A DNA stretch of 6,204 bases from Treponema sp. GTDB taxonomy: Bacteria > Spirochaetota > Spirochaetia > Treponematales > Breznakiellaceae. The notes beneath the pieces were generated by a model, which searched no databases, was not told the origin of the DNA, and saw nothing but the letters and a program-made list of their open reading frames with translations. The DNA lies in the NCBI GenBank assembly GCA_031275535.1, contig JAISOR010000036.1:1-6204 (forward strand), read 5' to 3'. Positions 1 through 5,727 of the stretch are shown piece after piece. Position 1 is the stretch's first letter. Each line of letters starts with the position of its first letter. Position numbers and translations under genes: made by a program.

Positions 1-238
1 CCATGATATGCGGGTTATTGCGGAATTTACCCGCCGGAGTATTGTGCTGCGGGAAGGCGGTATCGCTGCGGACGGACCCACCCGGGAAGTGCTGGCGGAT
101 TTTGATATGCTGGAAAAAACCCGGCTCCGGCCCCCCGGGATCGTACAACTGTCGGATAAGCTGATAGGCCGCGGCCTGGAGGAACATGTTTTTAGCACCG
201 GGGAATTTCTGGAGAAATACCGCCGGGAGGCGGGTTAA
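1..238 (+). CDS. ecfA: ECF transporter ATP-binding protein, C-terminal fragment (EcfA/CbiO type)
   Basis: This is the last 78 codons of an ATPase whose start lies left of the window; the reading frame enters at base 2. The first visible residues are His-Asp-Met, which fit the H-loop (switch histidine) of an ABC ATPase. They are followed by the usual D-loop-distal pattern: a hydrophobic strand (SIVLREG), then GGIAADGPTREVLAD, and then the EcfA-type tail with LRPPGIVQLSDKL. The Walker A, signature and Walker B motifs would be upstream and cannot be checked. In ECF importers two such ATPases sit on the cytoplasmic side, bind the EcfT coupling helices and power substrate uptake through a separate S component. 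The stop codon TAA overlaps the ecfT start by one base (TAATG), so the two are translationally coupled. The substrate is unknown, as no S component is visible. Assignment to EcfA rather than another ABC ATPase rests mainly on the ecfT neighbour. Confidence 0.87.
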   Translation, partial: HDMRVIAEFTRRSIVLREGGIAADGPTREVLADFDMLEKTRLRPPGIVQLSDKLIGRGLEEHVFSTGEFLEKYRREAG

Positions 239-1011
239 TGGCCTTTTCCGGCGATTTTTATATTCGCCGGGATTCCTGGCTGCACCGGTTGGATCCCCGG
301 GTAAAACTGGTCCTTACGGCTGCCCTGGCGGCGATAGCCCTTAGGATAAACACCCTTTTCCCCGCCCTGGCGATGCTTGGGGGAATCCACCTGCTGTTGA
401 TAAGCGCCCGGATTCCCCGGGCAAAATTTCTATGGGTCTGGACCCTGTTGCTGCCGGTAACCATCATGATCCTGATCTTCTGGCCCCTTTTCAACCGGGA
501 GGGACGGGTCCTCTTTAGTTTTGGGATCCTGCGGATTACCCTTGAGGCCCTTATGGAGGGCGCGGCCATGTCCCTGCGCATCTGCATCATGGGTTTTGCC
601 TGCTTTGTGCTGCTTTTTTCCACCGATCAGGCAAAGATAGTCCGGGCCCTGGTAAAACTGGGGATCCCCTACCGCATCGGCTTGATGCTTGCCATTGCCC
701 TGCGGTACCTTCCCACTTTTTTCGGCATCATCACCATGGTAACAGAGGCGCAAAAATCCCGGGGATTGGACCTTGACAGGGGGCCGCTTATAAAGAAGCT
801 AAAGGCCTATATGCCCATCCTGGCAGCGGTATTAATATCCGGGATTAAGACCAGCGACAACCTCTCCAAGGCCCTGGAAACCCGGGCCTTTAGCGCGCCG
901 GCCAGGAAACGTACCTGCTACAGCGATATAGCCATGAGGCCCGGGGATTTTGTTTTCCTGGGGATCACCCTGGCCGCCACGGTATTCCTTCTGGTTTTTT
1001 TCCATAAATAG
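238..1011 (+). CDS. ecfT: ECF transporter transmembrane protein EcfT
   Basis: This 257-residue integral membrane protein would couple the ECF ATPases to the substrate-binding S component. The N-terminus carries the family hallmark RLDPRVKL (residues 17-24). Several hydrophobic segments follow, at roughly 24-57, 65-83, 108-127, 143-166 and 236-254. The two cytoplasmic coupling motifs are recognisable: AQKSRG at 171-176, a good match to the first Ala-Arg-Gly-type motif, and ALETRAF at 212-218 at the place of the second. In the second motif the usual Ala-Arg-Gly is Thr-Arg-Ala, so the arginine is kept but the glycine is lost. Length is normal for the family (about 250-270). The start ATG shares its A with the stop of the upstream ATPase, as expected in an ecfA-ecfT operon. 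It is the last gene of that operon, since a terminator follows within 60 bases. The transported vitamin or metal cannot be inferred. Confidence 0.93.
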   Translation: MAFSGDFYIRRDSWLHRLDPRVKLVLTAALAAIALRINTLFPALAMLGGIHLLLISARIPRAKFLWVWTLLLPVTIMILIFWPLFNREGRVLFSFGILRITLEALMEGAAMSLRICIMGFACFVLLFSTDQAKIVRALVKLGIPYRIGLMLAIALRYLPTFFGIITMVTEAQKSRGLDLDRGPLIKKLKAYMPILAAVLISGIKTSDNLSKALETRAFSAPARKRTCYSDIAMRPGDFVFLGITLAATVFLLVFFHK

Positions 1012-1050
1012 CCCTTCTGTAGAGCGGTAATTCCACTATTGAGGAAAGAC

Positions 1051-1072
1051 AGAAGGCCCGGGCCTTTTTTTT
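1051..1072 (+). terminator. Rho-independent terminator after ecfT
   Basis: The sequence AAGGCCCGGGCCTT (1053-1066) is a perfect palindrome. It can fold as a stem of about 7 bp (1051-1057 with 1062-1068, including one G-U pair) and a CCGG loop, running straight into eight Ts (1065-1072). The position, 40 bases after the ecfT stop, fits the end of the ECF operon. A competing upstream strand (1013-1020) is described in the findings. Confidence 0.82.
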
Positions 1073-1272
1073 CGTTTAAATGTGGAATTTCTCAGGGCAA
1101 CAGCATTTGCTTTTTGCCAACACTCAAAAATGGGTGGGGAGTTGAGAGTGAAGCGTGAGGCGGTACTGCGGGGATCATGATATATTGAAGGGGTTTGCGG
1201 GAAAATTACCCGAATTATGCGGGGAATCCCCTCTTCCCCCCATATAAGTAAAGACCGGGCAATTTTTGTGTA

Positions 1273-1446
1273 TATCCGGGATACCCCCGAATAAACGCAC
1301 CGGTACGGTGGAGAAAAATCTGGTGGGGTGGCGGAGTAAAAGCCATAGGGGGGCCCCTTTGGGGGGCACCTATGGCTTTTACTCCGTCAGGACCCCCAAG
1401 AAATTTCCTCACCGTACCGGTGTTTTTATTTAAAGTATCCCGAATA
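1273..1446. repeat. Nested imperfect inverted repeat, MITE-like or giant hairpin
   Basis: Four blocks on the left pair in order with four on the right. CGGGATAC (1277-1284) pairs with GTATCCCG (1435-1442). AATAAA (1290-1295) pairs with TTTATT (1425-1430). CACCGGTACGGTG (1298-1310) pairs perfectly with CACCGTACCGGTG (1410-1422). The inner 18-base arms CGGAGTAAAAGCCATAGG (1332-1349) and 1369-1386 also pair perfectly. The centre contains CCCC-TTT-GGGG (1354-1364), which can cap the structure. The blocks are separated by poorly matched stretches, so the whole is an interrupted stem of about 170 bp. There is no room for a transposase. It could be a miniature inverted-repeat element, a dispersed intergenic repeat, or an RNA structure in the opp leader. 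No clear target-site duplication is seen; AGTAAA occurs at 1247-1252 and 1450-1455, but this may be chance. Confidence 0.85.
1410..1431 (+). terminator. Possible terminator formed by the right arm of the inverted repeat
   Basis: The 13-base right arm is itself a small hairpin (CACCG, loop TAC, CGGTG) followed by TTTTTATTT. It could stop transcription reading rightward into the opp region, alone or as the end of the larger stem. It lies upstream of the candidate opp promoter, so it would insulate that promoter rather than block it. Confidence 0.4.
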
Positions 1447-1486
1447 AAGAGTAAATGCTTTTGCCCTGGGAATTTCTGTATTTGTA

Positions 1487-1517
1487 TTGACAGGAGCTAG
1501 AATTTGTACTGCATATT
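1487..1517 (+). promoter_or_regulatory. Candidate sigma-70 promoter for the opp operon
   Basis: A perfect -35 hexamer TTGACA lies at 1487-1492 in an AT-rich stretch just ahead of oppB. The best -10 candidate is CATATT (1512-1517; 4 of 6 matches, 19-base spacer), preceded by TG at 1510-1511. A better-looking TATTAT at 1522-1527 is too far from this -35 (29 bases). The -35 is convincing, but the exact -10 and start site are not. Confidence 0.45.
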
Positions 1518-1536
1518 ACTGTATTATGACTAAGAT

Positions 1537-1540
1537 AAGG
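1537..1540 (+). promoter_or_regulatory. Ribosome binding site of oppB
   Basis: AAGG lies ten bases before the oppB ATG. It is a modest Shine-Dalgarno match, but it is the only one near this start, and the protein begins in the normal OppB place. Confidence 0.5.
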
Positions 1541-1550
1541 TAGCGTAGTA

Positions 1551-2489
1551 ATGGGTATATATATTGTCAAACGGATTTTTCTTGCGCTGGTAACTATCCT
1601 GTTTGTAATATGCTTTACATTTATCCTCATGAATACCGTACCCGGGGGGCCGTTTCTGGGGGAAAAGGCAATTTCCGCCAGGGTTTTGGCGGAGCTGGAG
1701 GCAAAATACGGCCTGGATAAGCCCCTGCCGGTACAGCTAAAAAACTACCTGGTAAGTCTCCTTCAAGGCGATATGGGGGTATCCCTCAAGATGCAGAAAA
1801 ACCGTCCGGTGCGGACCATTATCGGGGAGATGTTCCCCACCTCCGCAAGAATCGGGGCCATTGCCCTGATCTGGGCGATCCTGGTGGGGGTCGGTTTTGG
1901 CTGCCTGGCGGCGTATACCCGGGGAAGGTGGGAAGACAGCCTTTTGCAGGTGATTACCACCCTGGGAATCGCGTTTCCCAGTTTTGTTTCCGCCACGATT
2001 CTGCTGGTCTGTTTTGCCGGCGGGGTGTTTCATATCTTTCCCACCACGGGCCTGGGCCGGGGGGCCATCAGCTATGTACTCCCCTGCTTTACCCTGGGGC
2101 TTATCCCCATGTGTTCCATCGCCCGGTATACCCGTTCCTCCATGCTGGACGTGCTTAACAAGGAATACATCAAGACCGCCCGGGCCTACGGACATTCCAT
2201 TCCCAAGATTATCTTTAAATACGCCCTGCGGAACGCCCTTATTCCGGTGGTTACCTATCTGGGGCCCATAACCGCGGGGATCCTTACCGGGGGCTTCGTG
2301 GTGGAAACCGTATTCAACATTCCCGGCCTGGGCCGTTACTTTATACAGAGTATTAGTAACCGGGATTATCCCCTTATTATGGGAACCACTATTTTTTTCG
2401 CCTCCCTGGTAATTATTTTAAGTTTCGGGGTTGATATCCTCTATAAAGTTATCGATCCCCGGATACAATTTTCGAGTGATGTGAGTTAG
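1551..2489 (+). CDS. oppB: Oligopeptide ABC transporter permease OppB
   Basis: This 312-residue inner-membrane permease forms half of the peptide channel. The start is typical of the family: Tyr-Ile-Val-Lys-Arg at 4-8 just before the first membrane helix (about 9-29), then the conserved PGGPF (31-35). The periplasmic region has the family pattern YGLDKPLPVQ (53-62). Further membrane segments lie at about 99-122, 136-160, 172-191, 232-255 and 276-297. The cytoplasmic EAA loop, which docks onto the ATPases, is at about 205-233 (EYIKTARAYG then ALRNALIPV). The C-terminus has the usual DPRI (302-305). Length matches OppB/DppB proteins (about 300-335). It is the first gene of the operon, and its stop lies three bases before the oppC start, suggesting translational coupling. 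Peptide rather than dipeptide or nickel specificity is inferred from the operon order BCDF-A and is less certain than the family. Confidence 0.95.
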   Translation: MGIYIVKRIFLALVTILFVICFTFILMNTVPGGPFLGEKAISARVLAELEAKYGLDKPLPVQLKNYLVSLLQGDMGVSLKMQKNRPVRTIIGEMFPTSARIGAIALIWAILVGVGFGCLAAYTRGRWEDSLLQVITTLGIAFPSFVSATILLVCFAGGVFHIFPTTGLGRGAISYVLPCFTLGLIPMCSIARYTRSSMLDVLNKEYIKTARAYGHSIPKIIFKYALRNALIPVVTYLGPITAGILTGGFVVETVFNIPGLGRYFIQSISNRDYPLIMGTTIFFASLVIILSFGVDILYKVIDPRIQFSSDVS

Positions 2490-2492
2490 GCT

Positions 2493-3600
2493 ATGGATAC
2501 AGAGGGGAAAGTTTTTACCTCCCACAATCTTCCTTCCGCCACGGGGGGGGGGGGGGGGGCAAGCGGGGAAACAATTTACCTCCCAGGATTTTCTTCCCGC
2601 CACGGCAGAGGAGCGGGAAAATTTTCTTCCCCGGCATAAGAGTATCTCCTACTGGAAAGACGCATGGAGAAGGCTTAGAAAAAATTATATCGCCATGGTT
2701 TCCTTTGGGGTTATCCTTTTCCTCTTCCTTTTTGCCTATGCGGGCCCTTCCTTTGTGGCCTACCATTACGATGAACAGGTCCGGGGCAGTTCCAACCTGG
2801 CGCCCTTACGGTACTCCCAGCCGGAACAGGACAGGATAGCCGCGGGGGAAAAGGTCTTTCCCCATATCTTCGGCACCGATACCCATGGCCGGGATATTTT
2901 TGTCCGGATGATGTATGGGGCCCGGGTGTCCATGCTCATCGGCATCGCCGCCGCGGCGCTGACCCTGATCATCGGGGTCCTCTACGGCGCGGTCTCGGGG
3001 TATATCGGCGGCAGGACCGACATGGTGATGATGCGGATCGTGGATATCATCTATTCGGTGCCCGATGTCTTAGTGGTACTCCTTCTGGCGGTAACCTTAA
3101 AGCCCCTGCTGTCAAGCTTTGCGGACGAGAATCAGACCAATGTGATGGGAAGGATCGTCATTGCCCTGGGGCCCAGCATCATCGCGATTTTTATCGCCTT
3201 TGCGCTGCTCTACTGGACCACCATGGCGCGGATCGTCCGGGGCCATATCCTCCAGTTAAAACAGCAGGAATACGTTATTGCCGCCCGCGCCCTGGGCGCT
3301 TCGGATAAACGGATCATCATGAAGCATTTGCTGCCCAACTGCGTAGGTTCCCTGGTGGCCGCCACGTGCCTTCAAATCCCCATCGCCATTTTCCTTGAAT
3401 CCTTCCTTTCCTTCCTGGGGCTGGGGGTAAACGCCCCCATGACAAGCCTGGGCTCCCTGGCCTCCGACGCCCTGGGGGGAATGTATACCTACACGTACCG
3501 GCTGATTATTCCGTCGATTGTTTTAAGCCTGATGATCCTGTCTTTCAATTTGTTTGGAGACGGGCTGCGGGACGCCCTGGACCCGAGGTTGAAAAAATGA
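2493..3600 (+). CDS. oppC: Oligopeptide ABC permease OppC, frame broken at a poly-G tract (probably phase-variable)
   Basis: This is the second channel subunit. The ATG at 2493 lies three bases after the oppB stop, but its frame runs through 17 Gs (2543-2559) and ends at TAA 2637-2639 after 48 codons. The conserved OppC sequence lies in the +1 frame, open from upstream of the G run to TGA 3598-3600. With one G fewer the two parts join into 368 residues. The +1 frame shows the typical cytoplasmic lead SISYWKDAWRRLRKN just before helix 1, which begins near 2695. Numbered from Met 2695 (301 residues to the end), it has FGTDTHGRDIF (59-69), the EAA loop from QEYVIAARALG (191-201) to LLPN (212-215), FLGLGVNAP (240-248), and GDGLRDALDPR (288-298). 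An internal start at 2695 is unlikely, as it has no Shine-Dalgarno sequence and would remove the conserved lead. The start at 2493 itself has only a weak ribosome site and probably depends on coupling to oppB. Identity is certain; the functional state in this isolate is not. Confidence 0.88.
2501..2605 (+). repeat. Imperfect 44-bp direct repeat flanking the poly-G tract
   Basis: Copy A (2501-2544) and copy B (2562-2605) match at about 35 of 44 positions. Both contain GGGGAAA, TTTACCTCCCA and CCGCCACGG. They encode EGKVFTSHNLPSATG and AGKQFTSQDFLPATA when each is read in the frame that makes sense for it. The offset is 61 bp, one base more than a multiple of three. A third partial echo, ATTTTCTTCCC, occurs at 2588-2598 and again at 2621-2631. 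The unit looks like a tandem duplication in the cytoplasmic lead of OppC, with the G tract grown at the end of copy A. Confidence 0.85.
2543..2559 (+). repeat. Homopolymeric tract of 17 Gs inside the 5' end of oppC
   Basis: Seventeen consecutive Gs follow ACC-rich repeat sequence, about 50 bases into oppC. The tract length sets whether the ATG at 2493 is in frame with the OppC body: 13, 16 or 19 Gs would be in frame, and 17 is out. Tracts of this length are highly prone to slipped-strand mispairing. The number of Gs could also have been miscounted during sequencing. Confidence 0.95.
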
Positions 3601-3605
3601 GGAAG
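3599..3605 (+). promoter_or_regulatory. Ribosome binding site of oppD
   Basis: GAGGAAG overlaps the oppC stop codon and lies eight bases before the oppD ATG at 3614. It is a good site and supports that start. Confidence 0.75.
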
Positions 3606-3613
3606 CACCGCCC

Positions 3614-4636
3614 ATGACCACAGAAAAACTACTGGAGGTACAGGATCTGCGGGTTTCCTTTTTTACCCCCGTGGGAGAAGTCAAGGCCGTGGGGGGGATC
3701 TCCTACACCCTTAACCGGGGGGAAGTAATGGGCATTGTGGGAGAATCGGGATCGGGCAAAAGCGTGGAGGCCTATTCCGTTATGGGGATTCTGGAATCCC
3801 CGGGCAAGGTGGTGGGGGGCTCCATCCGCTTCGAAGGACAGGACCTCTTGGCCTATGCCGGCAAGGATATGGAAAAGATCCGGGGCAGCCGGATCAGTAT
3901 GATTTTCCAGAATCCCATGGAAAGCCTTAACCCCGTATACACTATTGGCAACCAGCTTATGGACGTACTGAGGAAACATGCCCCGGACGTATCCCCCCGG
4001 CGGGCCCGGGAACGGGGGCTGGAAATGCTCAGGCTGGTGGGGATTACCAACCCCCATCAAAGGATGAAGCAATATCCCCATGAGCTTTCCGGGGGCATGC
4101 GCCAACGGGTAATGATCGCCATGGGCCTTATCTGCGAACCCCATCTGCTCATCGCCGATGAACCCACCACCGCCCTGGATGTGACCATCCAGGCGCAGAT
4201 CCTGGAGCTGATGAAGAAGATTCGGGAAGAAAACTATATGGGGATCATCTTTATAACCCATAACATGGGGGTTATCGCGGAGATCTGCGATACGGTGGCG
4301 GTTATGTACGGGGGATACATGGTGGAACAGGGTACGGTGGAGGATATTTTTTATGCCCCCCTGCATCCCTATACCAAGGGGCTCCTGCGTTCCATGCCCC
4401 GGATAGACAAGGAAAAAAGCGAACGCCTTATCCCCATTGAGGGGACCCCCATCAATATGCTGGATCCAAATCCGGGCTGCCCCTTTGCGCCCCGGTGCGG
4501 CTCCTGTATGAAAATTTGCGTCAATAGTATGCCCCCGGAAACGATCCTTGCGGGAAACCACCGCTCCAGGTGCTGGCTGCATATTCGGGACGGTTCCGCG
4601 CAGGGGGCCGAAGGGGCGGAGGGAAAACGGACATGA
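3614..4636 (+). CDS. oppD: Oligopeptide ABC transporter ATP-binding protein OppD
   Basis: This 340-residue cytoplasmic ATPase is one of the two that power peptide import. All nucleotide-binding motifs are intact: Walker A GESGSGKS (43-50), Q-loop Gln99 in FQNP, signature LSGGMRQR (158-165), Walker B LLIADEP with Asp182 and catalytic Glu183, D-loop ALD (187-189), and switch His216. The C-terminal OppD/OppF extension has [10 protein letters not shown] (249-258) and a cysteine set, Cys289, Cys295, Cys302 and Cys320 (CX5CX6CX17C). In some DppD/OppD relatives such cysteines bind a 4Fe-4S cluster. A further Cys298 lies inside the set. The tail after residue 327 is a low-complexity Gly-Ala-Glu stretch. 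The gene starts 13 bases after the oppC stop, with its own good ribosome site, so it would still be translated if oppC is out of frame, unless polarity reduces the message. Its stop overlaps the oppF start by four bases (ATGA). Confidence 0.95.
   Translation: MTTEKLLEVQDLRVSFFTPVGEVKAVGGISYTLNRGEVMGIVGESGSGKSVEAYSVMGILESPGKVVGGSIRFEGQDLLAYAGKDMEKIRGSRISMIFQNPMESLNPVYTIGNQLMDVLRKHAPDVSPRRARERGLEMLRLVGITNPHQRMKQYPHELSGGMRQRVMIAMGLICEPHLLIADEPTTALDVTIQAQILELMKKIREENYMGIIFITHNMGVIAEICDTVAVMYGGYMVEQGTVEDIFYAPLHPYTKGLLRSMPRIDKEKSERLIPIEGTPINMLDPNPGCPFAPRCGSCMKICVNSMPPETILAGNHRSRCWLHIRDGSAQGAEGAEGKRT
4618..4623 (+). promoter_or_regulatory. Ribosome binding site deciding the oppF start
   Basis: GGAGGG lies nine bases before the ATG at 4633, inside the end of oppD. 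It favours 4633 over the in-frame ATG 21 codons upstream (4570), which would overlap oppD by 67 bases and add a Gly/Arg-rich lead not expected in the family. Confidence 0.75.
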
Positions 4637-5640
4637 ACGCGGATAGCAAAAACATTCCCGGCGAAACCTCCCCCAATGTTCCCCTTATTGGCCTGGAAAA
4701 TTTGACAAAATATTTCCGGGTAAAAGAACTCTGGGGAAAGGCGAAGTACATTCATGCGGTGGACAAGGTTTCCCTCTTTATAGAAGAGGGAGAAACCCTG
4801 GGGCTGGTGGGGGAATCCGGATGCGGAAAGACGACCCTGGGACGGACGCTCCTCCGGCTCTATGAACCGACGGCGGGGAAGATCCTGTTCCGGGGGGAGG
4901 ATATTACCCATGGGGATATGCTTCCTTATAGAAGAAAGATGCAGATCATCTTCCAGGACCCTTCCTCATCCCTTAACCCCCGGATGACCGTGGGGGAGAT
5001 CGTGGGGGAACCCCTGGATATTCATAAATTGGCTTCCTCCAAGAGGGAGCGGAAGGAACGGATCGAGGCCCTCCTGGAACGGGTGGGGCTGAACAGCGAG
5101 CAGGCCAACCGCTATCCCCACGAATTTTCCGGCGGGCAGCAGCAGCGGATCGGCATTGCCCGGGCCCTGGCGGTGGAGCCGGATTTTATTGTCTGCGATG
5201 AACCGGTGTCCGCCCTGGATGTGTCTATCCAGTCCCAGATTGTGAACATGCTGGAGGATATGCAGAGGGAGCTAAAACTGGCCTACCTCTTTATTGCCCA
5301 CGATATATCGGTGGTGCGGCATATCTCAAAACGGATCGGGGTGATGTATCTGGGGAAACTGGTGGAACTGGCCGAAAGTTATGAGCTTTACAAGAACCCC
5401 CTCCACCCCTACTCCAAAACCCTGCTTTCGGCGGCGCCCATTCCGGACCCCCAAATAACCCGGAGCCGCCAGCGGCTTATTCTGGAGGGGGAGATCCCCA
5501 GCCCCATAGGGAGCCCGCCGGGGTGCCGGTTTCACACCCTCTGTCCCCAGGCCTTTGGGGCCTGCGCCGAGGCCGCGCCGGAACTTGTGGAGGCCGGCCC
5601 CGGCCATTATGCGGCGTGCCATCTGCTTCAGAAAAAATAG
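4633..5640 (+). CDS. oppF: Oligopeptide ABC transporter ATP-binding protein OppF
   Basis: This is the second cytoplasmic ATPase, 335 residues from the chosen start, which overlaps the oppD stop (ATGA). Motifs are complete: Walker A GESGCGKT (60-67), Q-loop Gln108 in FQDP, signature FSGGQQQR (165-172), Walker B FIVCDEP with Asp189 and Glu190, D-loop ALD (194-196), and switch His223. The N-terminal lead LTKYFRVKELWGKAKYIHAV is characteristic of OppF, which has an insertion before the first strand that OppD lacks; this separates the two paralogues. The C-terminal domain has NPLHPYSKTLL and a cysteine set at 298, 304, 311 and 329, with exactly the OppD spacing (CX5CX6CX17C). OppD and OppF should form a heterodimer under OppB and OppC. 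An 87-base gap with hairpins separates it from oppA. Confidence 0.95.
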   Translation: MNADSKNIPGETSPNVPLIGLENLTKYFRVKELWGKAKYIHAVDKVSLFIEEGETLGLVGESGCGKTTLGRTLLRLYEPTAGKILFRGEDITHGDMLPYRRKMQIIFQDPSSSLNPRMTVGEIVGEPLDIHKLASSKRERKERIEALLERVGLNSEQANRYPHEFSGGQQQRIGIARALAVEPDFIVCDEPVSALDVSIQSQIVNMLEDMQRELKLAYLFIAHDISVVRHISKRIGVMYLGKLVELAESYELYKNPLHPYSKTLLSAAPIPDPQITRSRQRLILEGEIPSPIGSPPGCRFHTLCPQAFGACAEAAPELVEAGPGHYAACHLLQKK

Positions 5641-5715
5641 CATCCCGGGGATGCTTATAACGGATAAAACGCTTTCAAGCTGAAAGGTCTTGAAGGTGAT
5701 TTATATATTTTTTTT
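5640..5715 (+). other. Structured oppF-oppA intercistronic region
   Basis: A short hairpin GCATCC-CGG-GGATGC begins on the last base of the oppF stop (5640-5654). Further on, CTTTCAAG (5672-5679) can pair with CTTGAAGG (5689-5696). The same left arm can instead pair with TGAAAG (5681-5686), so the two folds exclude each other. Eight Ts lie at 5708-5715, but not directly after a stem, so this is not a clear terminator. Such structures often protect or shape the messages of highly expressed binding-protein genes; that role is inferred. No convincing promoter is seen. Confidence 0.45.
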
Positions 5716-5721
5716 AGGAGG
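5716..5721 (+). promoter_or_regulatory. Strong ribosome binding site of oppA
   Basis: AGGAGG is a full Shine-Dalgarno match six bases before the ATG at 5728, in an AT-rich unstructured leader. It is the strongest site in the window, in keeping with the need for excess binding protein over the membrane complex. Confidence 0.85.
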
Positions 5722-5727
5722 ATTTAT

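Larger units (their letters stand above)
1012..1550. other. Gene-free spacer between the ecf and opp operons
   Basis: No credible gene is present in this 539-base stretch. In order it holds the ecfT terminator (1051-1072), a weak hairpin (GGCAA at 1096-1100 with TTGCC at 1114-1118, with an inner AGC/GCT), and three short TGCGGG boxes (1167, 1196, 1218), the last beginning a GGGGAATCCCC hairpin (1221-1231). These are followed by a large nested inverted repeat (about 1273-1446) and the probable opp promoter and ribosome binding site. Short minus-strand open frames exist here, but they run through the inverted repeat, are rich in Pro and Gly, and resemble nothing I recognise. Confidence 0.7.

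Noticed and set aside
1175..1412. Two overlapping minus-strand open frames of about 65 codons in the spacer
   Set aside because: They cross the inverted repeat, contain Pro/Gly runs made by G and C tracts, and have no recognisable domain or promoter.
1247..1455. AGTAAA on both sides of the inverted repeat as a target-site duplication
   Set aside because: The copies lie at different distances from the arms (1247-1252 and 1450-1455), the hexamer is AT-rich, and a third copy sits inside the repeat, so chance is likely.
2695..3600. oppC starting at the ATG at 2695 as a complete 301-residue protein
   Set aside because: There is no Shine-Dalgarno sequence before it. The start would fall at the very first membrane helix, and the frame upstream encodes the conserved OppC lead SISYWKDAWRRLRKN. 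It may give a little product, but it is not the natural start.
3691..3697. A run of seven Gs in oppD as a second phase-variable site
   Set aside because: The frame is intact across it, and runs of this length are common in this G-run-rich DNA. It could slip rarely, but nothing marks it as a switch.
3629..4582. A 317-codon open frame on the minus strand across oppD
   Set aside because: It is a shadow of oppD: rich in His, Pro and Gly, resembling no family, with no ribosome site considered credible. The + strand protein has every ABC motif.
4570..4632. A longer OppF starting 21 codons earlier
   Set aside because: It would overlap oppD by 67 bases, has no clear ribosome site, and adds a Gly/Arg-rich lead. 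The ATG at 4633 has GGAGGG at good distance and the typical ATGA overlap.
5640..5654. GCATCC-CGG-GGATGC as the terminator of oppF
   Set aside because: No T run follows the stem, and oppA belongs functionally to the same operon; it is listed only as part of a structured gap.
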